A stretch of DNA of 64,000 nucleotides from Metallyticus violacea. Lineage: Eukaryota > Arthropoda > Insecta > Mantodea > Metallyticidae. The position numbers and the translations under genes were made by a program. The stretch spans positions 166,585,001 to 166,649,000 of the forward strand of contig CM060833.1 in assembly GCA_030762175.1 (NCBI GenBank), given 5' to 3'. Every line of letters begins with the position of its first letter. The first letter of the stretch is position 1. This document shows positions 47,614 through 59,480 of the stretch, in pieces. The notes under the pieces were generated by a model. That model worked only from the letters and a program-made list of their open reading frames with translations. It did not search any database and had not been told where the DNA came from.

Positions 47614-49413
47614 TATGAGGGTAGGTCATAAGTTTCTGGCCTAACCATTTTCTAGGTGTGATAAAGACAAAAAATATATTTCACTTTTCCTTTATTGCAA
47701 TACACTTCTCACATCTTTGAATTAACATTTCAATTCCCCCCCTCCAATAGTCAGAAGTCTTGCTTGCAAAATGGGTATAAACAGCAACCACCACTTCAAG
47801 TTCCTTCCTCTATGGTCCTTCTTTGGTTTTGAGAACAGAAAATAGTCACTGGGACCTAGATCTGGGCTGTAAGGTGTATGGTCGATCAACTTGAAGCCAC
47901 ATTTCTTCACAGCTTCCTTTGCAACAAGAGCTGTGTGCACATGTGATTTCGAGTACTACCAGGTTCTAGGACGAGGGGTCGTAACACAGAGGTCTGTGCC
48001 ACCCAGTGGTTTTTTGCATTGGAACGATACCTGTTTCCAAAAACGACCCGCCTTTCGGCTGCAGGCGATTGCGTCACCCAAGCGCACCGAGTGAACTGCA
48101 GCTGCAAAGCCGAGCGCACCCAGTTACCAGAATTTAACTGGCTGATAGGTCGTACTAGCATAGACCTACTCCTTTATAGGGGTGAGTGACCCCAGCATTA
48201 AGGAAGCCACCACCGCCTCACAAAGGCGGAGATTCCGGCGCACGCTTGCGCACCGGCCCCCAGGGTACACGCCTTAGGCACTCCCCTGGGACACTCCGCT
48301 CTTGCGAGCACTGAATTACCCGTGAGTTCCGGGAACCACTGCCACGCCGAGTCCAACCCAATCCGGACAACTCCCTTTCGGGAGGGGCTCGTCTCAAGTC
48401 CGGCCCGGCTCCCTCTAGTACGTCAGAGGTACCACGGGTACTCAGGGTCCGCAGAGCCCGCACCTGGAGCATCTGTAGGGCAACGGTCTCCCGCGCCCCC
48501 CCCCCCCCCGTGTGCACAGGCGCGTTTTCGTGAAAGCCGCACCCACCACTCAGCTTTCCTCGTCTTTTTTCTTTGATGGAAGCACGTAGTCTGTATAGTA
48601 GGCCAGCAAAGTACTCCCCATTTACTGTGGTGTTCCTCTCCTTGAAGTCAATGAAGAGTATTCCTTCACAGTCCCAAAAGATTGTGGCCATGATCTTCTT
48701 GGATTACTGAGTGACCTTGACCTTTAGAGGCCGTGCTTCGCCAGGTTTACACCTGCCACTTCATTGATTCTCTTTTGTACAAGGGTTCATTGTTTCATCT
48801 CCTGTAACAATGGTTTGCATAACTTCTCTCGTTGCCACGGAAGAGCTCCAAAAAAGCCTGACAACAGATGACTCGTTGCTGCTTTTGGACTGAGGAAAGA
48901 ACTCTAGGCACCCACCTTGCACTAACCTTATTCATGTTTAAATGTTCATGAATAATTCGAAGGACTGTCGTTTTAGAAAGGCCCAACCTTGCTGCTATTT
49001 CTGTAACTTTGAGCCGCAGGTCTTCCATAATTTCTCCTTCCACAAGAGCGAGCGATGTTTTCAGGAGTGAGCACCTCCAAGGGCCGACCTGCACCCTCTT
49101 CGTCTTCAATGCTTTCTCGACCCATTCGAAAAAGTTTGGCCCATTCTTTTACGGTGGAATATGAGGGGATGCTTCCCCAATACACACCGTCCAATCGCTG
49201 TTTTATTTCATTTGGAGTAAGTGCTTCTTTTGTGAAGAACTTAATAACAGCTCGAAACTCCATATTGAACATGTCACAATAGCCTTCTTTGTGCAACTAT
49301 ATCTGAACAACTGAGCGGAAGTTACAGCTGCGGTTTCTTACTTAACAGATAAGGGTTTTATGAAAGCGACATCCTTATCGGCGAGGCTGGAAACTTATGG
49401 ACCTACCCTCGTA
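47614..49413 (-). mobile_element. Mariner (D34D) copy 5, split by element E
   Basis: The only long minus-strand copy. The left end reads tatgagggtaggtcataagt and the right end aacttatggacctaccctcg followed by TA. Minus-strand transposase parts: M-E-F-R-A-V-I-K-F-F-T-K-E-A-L (49270), the HTH (EIAARLGLSKTTVLRIIHE, about 49030-48960), M-A-T-I-F-W-D-C-E-G-I-L (48690), then element E, then M-H-T-A-L-V-A-K-E-A-V-K-K-C-G and Y-S-P-D-L-G-P-S-D-Y (47940-47835). Without E it is about 1.23 kb. Small indels disable it. Confidence 0.95.
47942..48509 (-). mobile_element. Element E, full copy inside mariner
   Basis: This 568-bp copy is in reverse orientation relative to 22141-22717 and matches it throughout. 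It begins on its own sense strand with a G run (about 14 G) followed by cgcgggagaccgttgcccta, and ends ..gtactcgaaatcacat. It is flanked by gtgtgcaca at 47933-47941 and 48510-48518, which is mariner sequence from the H-D-N-A-P-V-H-T codons. A 9-bp target duplication is therefore certain. Confidence 0.95.
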
Positions 49414-50037
49414 CCCTGAAAATCATGTTCCAAGTAGAGAAACTGTTAACCAAATTGTTTAAAAGTAACCAGACAGTAAGAGGATTTCTCAGCGATAAGA
49501 AACGTGTTCCGAACTGTCGTGTTCTTATCGAAGAAAAGTTAGATGAAATACAAGAATTTCCTATGCAGATGCTGGCAGATTATTGCCACTGAGGGGCATC
49601 ATTTCAACATCTTTTATAACATAAGTGACTGTTATTATCATATATAAACAAAGTGTCGTTTTACGCGTTCAGTAAATATATAAATACTAAAATAAAAATA
49701 CAAACTTGTGTAACGGCTACTCGATTTATTTTTTCTGATTGCGAAGGGTGCTCTTCTGCATCAAGAGTCATACTCAGAGAGTCAATAGCTCAAATAACCT
49801 TGTTCTACTTTAAACATTAGTTGCTACTTTAATGCACGTTTATATGCAACCTGCAGTTGGCGAAAATTGCGCTTTAAAGCCATAAATGTTATCCATGCCT
49901 GTTTCCTGCTTAAACCTGTGTATTGTCTTCTAATAACAGCACAGTAATGCGTTATCCCAAGATAAACAACCAAGGAACTGGCGGAAACCACAATAGATAT
50001 GTAGATCAAAAGTTCTCAGAAGATCAGCGTTTATTAT
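49414..50037. other. Intron DNA, nothing recognised
   Basis: No supported gene or repeat. Confidence 0.5.
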
Positions 50038-50300
50038 TGAGTAGTGTTTAACGCCCGTTTTTACTACTGAGGCACCACAGGCGGTAGACACTGATGATAC
50101 ATGAGATAAAATGATATATTGGGAAAGAATTTTTTTAAGGAAGGAAATGTTCCAGGCCTAAGTTTAGGGTATCTTCCTGGCATTTGCCAGTTATGAGGAC
50201 TGAGGAAAACCTGGAAAAAACCCAGTCAGGGAGGACGGTCCTGGTGAGATTCCCGCTCATGAATGCGCGCCTTAAAGACCTCGGTCACCCGTCGCGATAT
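50038..50300 (-). mobile_element. SINE B, minus
   Basis: From gtagtgtttaacgcccgttt to cggtcacccgtcgcgatat. It has lost about 15 bp around the B-box (gtgagattcccgctcatgaa). Confidence 0.92.
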
Positions 50301-51963
50301 GAAGATATGGTGTTATTCATGAAGAAAATCATTCAGTACTGCATTCTGTACCACATATCCTGAGAAAATTCTAATTATCATCTTTGGTTTTCATGACAGA
50401 ATTAAAAAATACACAAAAATTAAATATATAGTCATCTTCATAAACTTTATGGCGTTTCTTCCAGAAATATAATTTAATTTTAAAATTCCACATTGCAATT
50501 GCGGATCGGGTATCGAAGAAGGGAATTTAAAAATTGTTGGCAATTATGGGTGAACAGTTTATGGATCCAAGGCTAGTAGGCTTAACTTGCTCGAAATGTA
50601 TTAATTTTGCATACAAAACTGAAAAAAAGCACTACAGAACAACGTAGATTAATTTGATGTCAAAAATCCTTCGCAAGTTCAGGACCTCCCTTGACCTAAC
50701 TGTCCTTAGTTGACCTAAGTGTGCCTACAGTGAACGCAGAGCTCATTTTTCACTACTACATTTGTGTTAAAATGTTCTCATCCGGAAATCATTTATGACA
50801 AAATAATTTCAGGTCCATTAGAGGCAAAACTTGATATATAAGCCAGATCTATCATTTTTACTGCAGAGAATGTGGCTGCTATTAAAGGATATCTTCAGCA
50901 ATTTTTAACAAGCAGGAAATAAATCCCTGTGCTATTAACATTCATCATTCTGGAGGCCTTTGGTAATTGGCTAGGGTGTCAAAAGCTATAAAAATTGAAT
51001 AAATAACGCGAACACGCCACAATGAATCCGAACAAACAATGGCCAGCCCTGGTAAGGGGAATTATCGAACCTGCTCTTGGTGCTAAGACCCTGAGGGTTA
51101 AAAGTATACATGTAGTACATGTGGCAACACTGTGAAACAAGGTATTCTATCTGAGGCGCGAACCTGCGACCCCCTGCAGATGCAGAAGTAGTTATGGAGT
51201 TGTCAGAGTTTTAATGTATCTAGTTTGTCTCAACCACCTGGGGAGTAGCTCGGAGCCTGCTTTCAAGAAATAATCTTGTTGCAGGAGAAATCTCAGTATT
51301 TCTGAGGCTTCTGGGTAATGCTCAGCGCACGCCGATTAGGAAAAACGTATAAAGTTGTACTGAAAGAGAATGTTGTGCTCTTAATATTCGTATATGTTGC
51401 GTGTCAAATATTAGGATAGAAAAATTGTTGGGCCATATCGTGATCTTGGTATGACTACGTTCTAACTAAACATTTTTTTGGTTTTGAGTAAAGTTTCTTG
51501 GAAATTTTAAAGTCTCTTATCTTTGTTTTCTTACCAATATTTACTCACTGTAAACAATGACGCTGCATTTTAATGATATATATAGTATTATAAAAATTCT
51601 AAGAAATTTTATTTATCAGAGGAAAGGAATTGAATTTTAAATCTTATCATTCGCAGCAGACAAGCAGATCTCTTATATAAATACAATACATTTCAAACTG
51701 GAACAGAGTAATGGTACACGAAATAAAATCATTGCATAATTGAAGTGGATTTTAATGTTATTTTATTAATTTTTATCGTTTGTTCTTGAACAAACTATAG
51801 AATATTAACGTTGTTGCTACACTATAAACAAAAATTGTTTAGATATTGCGTAGGACTTTTAAAAATTTACTAGTCTAAATAGCTATTTATTTGAAATAGA
51901 TTTAGTTTAAACGAAAAGAATGAATATAGATATGCAGCGAATATTTAAAAACCAATACTACAT
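50301..51963. other. AT-rich intron DNA
   Basis: A minus-strand B-box-like gtcgcaggttcgcgcctcag near 51155-51175 might mark another old tRNA-derived repeat. Nothing else recognised. Confidence 0.4.
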
Positions 51964-51972
51964 TCATTTGCT

Positions 51973-52267
51973 AAAGTCGGTCCTGGTAGTGTAGTGGTTA
52001 CCATACTTGCCTCCTAAACCCAAGATCGCGGGTTCGAACCCGGCCAGGACCGATGGATTTTTTCGGGGCGTAAAAATCCTAAGTATGGCTTCCTTCGGAA
52101 GGGAAGTAGGTCCCGTGTTGTACATTTATGGCACGAAAAAGAACCTCAAGCCTGAAAGAGAGGCCTTTGATCAAAATTTACAGGCCGTTTCACGCCCTGA
52201 GTTGAATGGGACGCTGATGACCTGAGATGTTAAAGAGCGTCCGTAAATAAATCAAATAAAAAAAAAA
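51973..52267 (+). mobile_element. SINE A, best-preserved tRNA-like head
   Basis: A full-length copy with a 9-bp target duplication, tcatttgct at 51964-51972 and 52268-52276. The head has a perfect 7-bp acceptor-like stem (GGTCCTG with CAGGACC), A-box tgtagtggtta and B-box gggttcgaacccgg. The anticodon arm pairs poorly, so this is a tRNA-derived Pol III promoter and not a tRNA gene. Confidence 0.96.
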
Positions 52268-52431
52268 TCATTTGCTCTCCCTTGCCAATCTCACTTTGAA
52301 ATAATTTCAAATGGCACCCCTACCTTTACTGTTATCACGTCTTTTGCTTATCGTAGCCTAGCAATCCTAGATATTTGCATTTCCACCAAAAAAAAAAAAG
52401 TTATGAAAACTTTTGTTTAGCAATATATTAT

Positions 52432-52725
52432 TTATTTGATTTATTTATGGACGCTCTTTAACATCTCAGGTCATCAGCGTCCCATTCAACTCAGGGCGTG
52501 AAACGACCGACAAATTTTGCTCTGAGGTCTCTTCTTTCAGGCTTGAGGTTCTTTTATCATGCCGTAAATGTACAACACAGGACTCACGGCTTTACTTCCC
52601 TTCCGAAGGAAGCCATACTTACGAGTTTTTACTCCTGAACAAATCTATCGTTCCTGGCCAGGTTGGGACCCGCGATCTTGAGTTTAGAAGGCAAGTATGG
52701 TTACCCGCTACACCACCAGGACCGA
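52432..52725 (-). mobile_element. SINE A, minus
   Basis: A full-length reverse copy from ttatttgatttatttatgga to the head at accaccaggaccga. The B-box has diverged (ggttgggacccgcg). It directly abuts the LINE 3' fragment to its right. Confidence 0.93.
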
Positions 52726-52727
52726 TA

Positions 52728-52960
52728 CAGGATGAGGAGACTGCCTTCCAAATCCTGTTTAATTGCCCACCCCTGTTAAGAAATAGACTTCCTCTTTCTA
52801 TAACCAGGGAAGATCTAGGAACCGGCGCTGACATTGGAACCAAAATATTGCAACTTGTTCAAGGAACATATTTTGGAAAACAGTGAAAGCCTCTCTTCCA
52901 ATCGAGTTACACAATAGGTAGTTTAGATGACGTGCTGGAGGTCGCTAATCGTCCAAAAAA
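52728..52960 (+). pseudogene. LINE ORF2 C-terminal fragment, plus
   Basis: The + strand reads D-E-E-T-A-F-Q-I-L-F-N-C-P-P-L-L-R-N-R-L, then G-A-D-I-G-T-K-I-L and a stop. The E-x-x-x-H-I-L-x-x-C-P motif (here Q for H) is the end of a non-LTR retrotransposon ORF2. A short 3'UTR ends in an A run at 52955-52966. It differs in sequence from the AAT-tailed LINE. Confidence 0.6.
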
Positions 52961-53189
52961 AAAAACCTTCCGTTAATGTAATCTGAAGTGAAGATAGTGT
53001 CTTAGTGTGTATCGTATGTTTTAATAGACTCTTCTGCAGGAAATGACTCAATGTCTTTTTTCTTATTTCTTAAATTATTAAAAATTTTTCCACGTATGTC
53101 AGGTACTGGTGTTTGTTTCAGAATTACCAACACCGTATACTGCTTTCTGTGAAAAAGTTCTTACACACTGCAATTCTTGAAGAATGTTG

Positions 53190-53455
53190 AGACAGATCTT
53201 CCCTTTATATGAATTTTCCGTTCACCCAGTTCATATGATGTCATCCGTTGGGTCTGTTACAGGGTCGAAAGTACAAAGAAGGTGGGCCCGTGCGGTCTCA
53301 CGATGACTTGCGCTTTTGAAAAGTCTCTGCCCCAGAGTCTGCTACGGAAACAGTTCTTCTAAACTGCTTGGATGGGGCTCTGGAAACAAATGTTAGAGAC
53401 CCCGCCTTCGGCCCTGTCTCATCTCACTCCTCTCTCCCTGTTTTGCGTAGTTTTA
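53190..53455 (+). mobile_element. SINE D, partial
   Basis: The body segment gttgggtctgttacagggtc, then gacttgcgcttttgaaaagt and gaccccgccttcggccctgt, matches the middle of the SINE D copies at 25550 and 21740. Head and 3' end are missing or too diverged. Confidence 0.65.
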
Positions 53456-54617
53456 TTAAGAGTTTTAAAATTAAATAAATATTTCTGGACAAAATTTTAT
53501 CAAAACGCCATAAATTAATCCTCCGCTTATTTACATTACACGTCAATTCGGTTGTTATTAAAATTGTTGTATAAGCAAGGGCTAAAACTTGTGTTGCAAT
53601 GATATGTTTAAAACCTGAATATCACAAAATTAATGATGATAAATAAGGAAGTATATTTTCAGGGTTTCAAACAAGATCATTAATGTCTAAGGAATGGTAA
53701 AATTCACTGGAGATAATCGTTCAAAAATGTTTGCTGTGATTTTCTTGTCAACTACCAAAAATCATAAAAGTCTATCCCGGTATTGTGAGTGATCATTTGA
53801 AGTCATGCATAGTTCTGAGAATACTTTTAGACTCCTAGCAAATCTTCAGATGTTGGTAAAAGCAAGGAGAATGTTTTTATTTAAAATAATATTCTGATTC
53901 TCTATATAAAATTAATCTCATTTAGTTTATGTGAACAAAGAGAAATTTTATTCTGTAGACCAGGGGTTTCTGATTTTTTACCAATATAAAAGATATTCCA
54001 AGGCGGACATAAAGCAAGTTTTGACCCTTTGTTTTATTTTTTCAATGTGTTGGTCAGCAGTTCTTGTTCACTTTCTCGTGCACCCGGAGGACTCCTAGCA
54101 ACGGAACCCGAATACGCTTTACTAAGCAGGCCGAGTCTGGAGCAAACTGAATGTGGACACAGAGAGAGGTTAGTTTGAGAAAGCGTGGCCCACCTTGTTA
54201 CGACGTAAGGTGTGGCTGTCTGGGTAATGTACCGTTCGCTGCCCGTGGGAAGGGCCCGGCAAACTCATGACATATTTGGCCTGTTCTAGTTCCATGCGGC
54301 TTCTCAGCCTGGTTCCCGTGGCAACCACTTGTCATAGAATTCTGAGGAATATCCATACTTAGTGCTCGTTTCCTTTTCTTGAGCTGTAAATCGGCCTGAC
54401 CGTTCTTAAAACTATTACGACTGCAAGTTCGTTGCAATAGAGAAACGTTCTGTGCGTTTATTGTGTGATCCTTTCATTTTTAAATACCTTTTGTCATTAA
54501 AATATTGTTTAGCAAAATATTTTGTAAGTGTATCATCAAAAGAAGTTTTATTACATATTTAAATTAACTTGAAAATGTTCCTAATCACCATTATGTAAAC
54601 CACGTGAAAACAAAAGA
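53456..54617. other. Intron DNA with a GC-richer island
   Basis: 54050-54440 is GC-richer (agcgtggcccaccttgttac and neighbours). No domain or shared repeat was found. Confidence 0.35.
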
Positions 54618-55335
54618 TACACGAGGGTAGGTCGATAAGTTTCCGGCATCGCTGTTAAGGATTATCACCTTCACAAAACCCTTATCTGCTGTTATATCTT
54701 ATCTGTTAAGTAAATAATTGCAGCTGTAACTTCCGCTCCGCTATGTTCAGTTTTTCAGATATAGTTGTATAAAGAAGGCTATGTGTAGAAGATTGTGACA
54801 TATTCAAAATGGAGTGTCGAGCTGTTATTAAGTTCTTCACAAAAGAAGAACTTAGTCCAAATGAAATTAAACAGCGATTGGACGGTGTATATGGGGAAGC
54901 CTCTCATATTCTACCGAAAAAGAATGGACCAAACTTTTTCGAATGGGTCGAGAAAGCATTGAAGACGAAGAGCGTGCAGGTCGGTCCTTGGAGGTGCTCA
55001 CTCCTGAAAACATCGATCGCTCTTGTGGAAGGAGAAATTATGAAAGACCGGCGACTCAAAGTTACACAAATAACAGCAAGGCTGGGCCTTTCTAAAACAA
55101 CAGTCCTTCGAATTATTCAATGCAATGCAATTATTATGCAATGAATAAGGTTAGTGCAAGATGGGTGCCTATACTTCTTTCCTCAGTCCAAAAGCAGCAA
55201 CGAGTCATCTGTTATCAGGCATTTTTGGAGCTCTGCCGTGGCAACGAGAGAGAAGTTCTGCAAGCCATTGTTACAGCAGATGAAACTCTATTATGATCCC
55301 TTGTCCAAAAGAGAATCAATGGAGTGGCGTAAAAG
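54618..55335 (+). mobile_element. Mariner (D34D) copy 6, 3'-truncated
   Basis: The left TIR is acgagggtaggtcgataagt. The transposase start M-E-C-R-A-V-I-K-F-F-T-K-E-E-L is at 54809, followed by the HTH region. A small inserted repeat (ttcaatgcaatgcaattatt) breaks the HTH end. The copy stops at gagtggcgtaaaag, before the second Asp block. Everything downstream is missing. Confidence 0.93.
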
Positions 55336-55444
55336 AAATTACTATAATTAAATATTTATAAAAAGGTTACGCAATGTATAACTATAGATATATTTGAGCA
55401 CATAGTTCAATTTTGGATTTAGATGATTAACATTTTTGTTAATG

Positions 55445-55446
<2 letters not shown>

Positions 55447-55488
<42 letters not shown>
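55447..55488. repeat. (AT)n microsatellite
   Basis: About 21 uninterrupted AT units. Confidence 0.97.
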
Positions 55489-55491
<3 letters not shown>

Positions 55492-55577
55492 CACATAACT
55501 GTCGAAGTCTCTGGGTTTTTATTTTCTTTCTTGTTAGTGTAGTGTAATCTCCCGCCAACTACCAAGATCTTTCGATA

Positions 55578-55712
55578 TGAAGACATTTACGGCACGAAAA
55601 AGAACTTCAAGCCTGAAAGAAGAGGCCTCTGAGCAAAATTTGTCGGCCGTTTCACGCCCTGAATTGAATGGGACGCTGATGACCTGAGATGTTATATAAA
55701 TAAATAAATGAA
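55578..55712 (+). mobile_element. SINE A 3' fragment
   Basis: Starts in the body (gacatttacggcacgaaaaa) and ends after gatgacctgagatgtta with an ATAAAT tail. The final gagcgtccg is lost. Confidence 0.88.
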
Positions 55713-57237
55713 TAAGTTCGATAATGAGCATATAAATCTGAATAGAAGACAGATATCTGTTCCTCAAGATCGGCAATTAGTTTTCGGGGATTGCATTCAG
55801 TACAAATCTGAATATTCTATTTAGTGGTTAATAAATCCCTAGATAGTTATGAAGCTGAACAGCGAGTTGTTGTGTTGTTATTTGATAATCATTCGGAACA
55901 AAATGTCAGCAGGCTTTGTCAGCAAATATAGCCTCTCGGAGCATTGAAAATGATCGCTGAAAATATCTCGAACTTCTTCAAATGATGACAACGTTTTTAC
56001 CCACCGGCATTTCCCCAAATACATTTCTTAAGCGTCTCTGAACGTAGTGATGGTCTCACTTTAAGTAAAGTAGGACAACTTTTAGTATTTATTCTGCAAG
56101 AGCAGCCTATTTGTATTTGATAACGTTTTCTTTAATCTCACACAGGTTATCTCGCATACAAGCTCTCAGTTAAACGTGCCCATTGTGAAAGATGAAATAC
56201 AGCCTGCATGCAAGGAGCCAATGTGAACTGTGCGTCTAAAAGATACTGGAGACGGATAACAGGCGAAGATTGACATGTGAGACAGATAGCCGTCTCGACC
56301 TGATCGTTCATCAGTTATATAAAAACTACAATCGCAATTCTGAACCGGTAAATACAAGTATTCGCCCAGTTTACTTGTGTGTTATCTGTAAAATCTGTCC
56401 AAACAGCTTCGTAGTGTCCTTGTATTTGTTTCTTATTCAATTGCAGTGGATCATGATGAAAGAGAAGTAATCTTAAATTAGCCCGAAAAATATCTTTCTG
56501 GAAAATGTACTGTGGATAATGATTTAAAAACAGGCGGTTTCACCAAAGCAAAAGTGACAAGCTATGTGGAAAAATAACACGTGAACATACTCTCTCTATC
56601 ATTAAACATTTGCCTCGGTGTCTTTTTTCAGTGTTTTAACCTGTAGGAACGTTCTTTAACCACAGGAGGGAGTAGTAAAACCTAAAATAATTGTTTATTT
56701 GCTTAATTTGATTTCTACCGGTAAGCACTTAATGAAAATTAATGATATGCCCCAACAGGTGATCCCTCGGGCTCTTTTCGCTGGTCCTGGAAGGTATTTT
56801 TTAAAAACTAACTTTATAGTGAAATCTAGTATCTACACACTAGACACTTTGAAGAAATGAGCGAGGAACAACAAGGCTGAACTTGGTCAAATCTTCTCCT
56901 TTGTCATTTCTGGTTGCGTTGTATTCAATTTTAGGAAAATTGCGAAGCTTTGCATTATATGAACAACAAATCGATCCCAGTGCAAGGTCGCTTCAGTACC
57001 AAGAAGGCGAAAGATTCACAATTCATAACGGAACTAGGGACTGTAGCTATTCCCAATTTCCTTCCTTACATATTCAGTTCTTTAGCGCGAGTCAATTGCC
57101 AGTTAGCGAGCGTGTGTCTTACAGCTGGCTTGTTCTGCATTAATCATGAATTCAAGAACTTCGAGCAAATATTTGTATATAGCTTATATTTTGAATACCG
57201 TAGAATTGTTTTAGTATAATAATGATAATGATGATTA
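55713..57237. other. Intron DNA, nothing recognised
   Basis: Overlapping frames at 56883-57219 have no motif. Confidence 0.45.

Positions 57238-57281
<44 letters not shown>
57238..57281. repeat. (ATT)n microsatellite
   Basis: About 14 units. No LINE coding sequence was recognised next to it, unlike the two AAT tracts at 31 and 34 kb. Confidence 0.95.
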
Positions 57282-57282
<1 letters not shown>

Positions 57283-58906
57283 TAATAGTTCAAAATGTAA
57301 GAATAGGTGACCCTCACTGGAAAACAGTTGAACCACTTTGATTTACGTCTAAAAGGGAATTGCTTCGGTTGGACCAGACATTTGTGCTTGAGTAACTTAG
57401 ATATCCTAAATTTAATGTTAATAATCATTATGCCGTAAAGTCAATGGTAAATTTGTAAATAATATTTAAAGCAATTGTACAAAGAGGTAGTGTTAAAATT
57501 TGATAAAGTATTCATTTAGAAAAGAAACTATTATGCAATGAAGGCTTTAATATATTAGAAATTAGAATTACACCACAAAGTTCGCAAGCTACATGGAGTC
57601 AGGTGCTGATGATTATTCTTGAAAATATAATGGGAACAATACTACAGCCTTAGATGAAAGGATGTAGACAAAAGAACAGTTCAGGAATGAACATTTTTTC
57701 AGTACAGTAGTAATAGTAATGAAACTGTATGCGAAGGTGTCAGAAATAACATGTGTGGCAAAACAAATGAGTTCTATTAACTATCCATATGCACAGAAAC
57801 GCCCTTAAAACTGAGTATATTACAGAACTATAATGCATTGCGAATATAGGGTGAAAATAGCGAAAACCGTATGCACAATTCTTTAAACAATTAGGGTTTC
57901 AATACTTGGTCTTTCATTATCTTGTCGCCCGATTCACGGCAGCTGCTGGGTCGGCAGTTGCAACCGTTTCTCTTTCGTCGCGGATACTTCGGTTAAACGT
58001 CGCAGACGACATTAACCTGTGAGACCCGATTCTGATGTTTCGCGCTCACAGAGTCGCGGGGTCAATTATTATGTTGACAACTCTTTGTTGCATTCACTGA
58101 TCGTTGAGTTTATCATCACCATGCCGCCTGGTGCTCTGCTCTGACCGCGATGTTAACACGACATTTAAGTTAAAGTGCACCTGACATAACTATCAGAATT
58201 ACTCTAGGCTGCGTGATACTGCGTGAACTGCCTAACTTGCATACTCTGCTCGACATGGAATCTAGAACACCTTGACAAACTGCTGGAACTGCCTAACTAA
58301 TAATTGTTTGTAATTCCAAATTCTAGAACGCGTCTGCTGCCTGAAGTCGTCGCTGAAATCTGGAGAATGCTGAACAGAAGGCCCGAACTGTATACTAAAG
58401 AATGCCCCTGCATGAGAAAGTTTCTCCCTTTTATATTCATTTCAAAAACGTCACCACGTGACCCACGACGCGCTACGGAGCTTCATAGCTTAACTCATGG
58501 ATTCCCATCGCTTGAAATCTAAGATTCTGATTTGCGAGTCAAAACTCTTTCGACGGTGCTCAAACTTGCCGTTTTAAAATAATGAATTCTCATAGGTGAG
58601 CTTTTGATCACGTGTTTAAGCTATGCAAAGAAAAATCACATGCGTTAACGTCTCCTTAGGAATGTTCCATTGCCCATACATCATTGGTATCTTCTCTAAC
58701 ACACAAAAGAGCTATTGTTATTATAGCCTTTCTTGCCAGGTGTGCCGTTCTATTGTGTGGTCTTTCGCTTGAGGCCAAGAGTGACCGCACAAAGCGACAT
58801 ATTGTTTTGCAACTCCTGCTTTTTAAAGTGCATTTTCTTACTTAGTTCAACTTATTGAAAATAATTATACAATGAATATCAATTAAATCAATGGATCATA
58901 CTCTCT
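57282..58906. other. Intron DNA with GC-richer block
   Basis: 57900-58570 is GC-richer than its surroundings and contains the repeated phrase gaactgcctaact (58215 and 58284). It could be a solo LTR or another repeat, but I could not define ends or find a second copy. The rest is AT-rich. Confidence 0.3.
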
Positions 58907-58920
58907 CCTTTCTAAGACTC

Positions 58921-59180
58921 CTAAACCCAAGATCGCGGGTTCGAACCCGGCCAGGACCGATGGATTTATTCGGGGCGTAAAAATCCTACGTATGGCTTCC
59001 TTCGGAAGGGAAGTAAAGCCGTGGTCCCGTGTCGTACATTTACGGCACGAAAAAGAACCTCAGGCCTGAAAGAGAGGCCTCTGAGCAAAATTTGCCGGCC
59101 GTTTCACGCCCTGAGTTGAATGGGACGCTGATGACCTGAGCTGTTAAAGAGCGTCTATAAATAAATCATTAAAAAAAATT
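58921..59180 (+). mobile_element. SINE A, 5'-truncated with perfect TSD
   Basis: Starts inside the anticodon-loop region (ctaaacccaagatcgcgggt), so the A-box is missing. The rest is well preserved to the A tail. A perfect 14-bp target duplication, cctttctaagactc, flanks it at 58907-58920 and 59181-59194. Confidence 0.97.
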
Positions 59181-59289
59181 CCTTTCTAAGACTCATATAT
59201 ATTATAAGCTAGATATTAATACTAAAGTATGCTTCCTTGTATTTGCAATACATGAGACATTAGGCAACATTAATTAGCTATCACTTATT

Positions 59290-59480
59290 CCCTGTGCAAA
59301 TTTGTTTCCTTGTGGGATAGGGAGCGGGAGATAACAGTCAAAGCGATAACGCCCGACAAAGCAAATGTAATATTCGCGCAATTTATTCAAGTTCTCGCTA
59401 TTACAACTACGATAAATATAAGCACATACATTATTATAGGATATGTTGAAAATATCTGGCATCGTTTTAGATAATTGTTA
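59290..59480 (+). pseudogene. Relic of unidentified membrane-protein-like sequence, copy 2
   Basis: The + strand reads S-L-W-D-R-E-R-E-I-T-V-K-A-I-T-P-D-K-A-N, then I-F-A-Q-F-I-Q-V-L-A-I, then I-N-I-S-T-Y-I-I-I-G-Y-V-E-N-I. This aligns with copy 3 on the opposite strand (A-V-T-P-G-E-E-N-A-I-Y ... L-I-Q-V-F-A-M ... K-I-S-T-Y-F-V-I-G-G-V-E-N-V). The hydrophobic core suggests a membrane helix. A T-P-x-x-x-N motif followed by a helix resembles the pore-to-S6 region of voltage-gated-like cation channels. That resemblance is a guess from pattern only. Confidence 0.5.

Noticed and set aside
51974..52051. Possible tRNA gene
   Set aside because: The acceptor-like stem and A/B boxes are good, but the anticodon arm does not fold and the sequence continues into a SINE body with target duplications.
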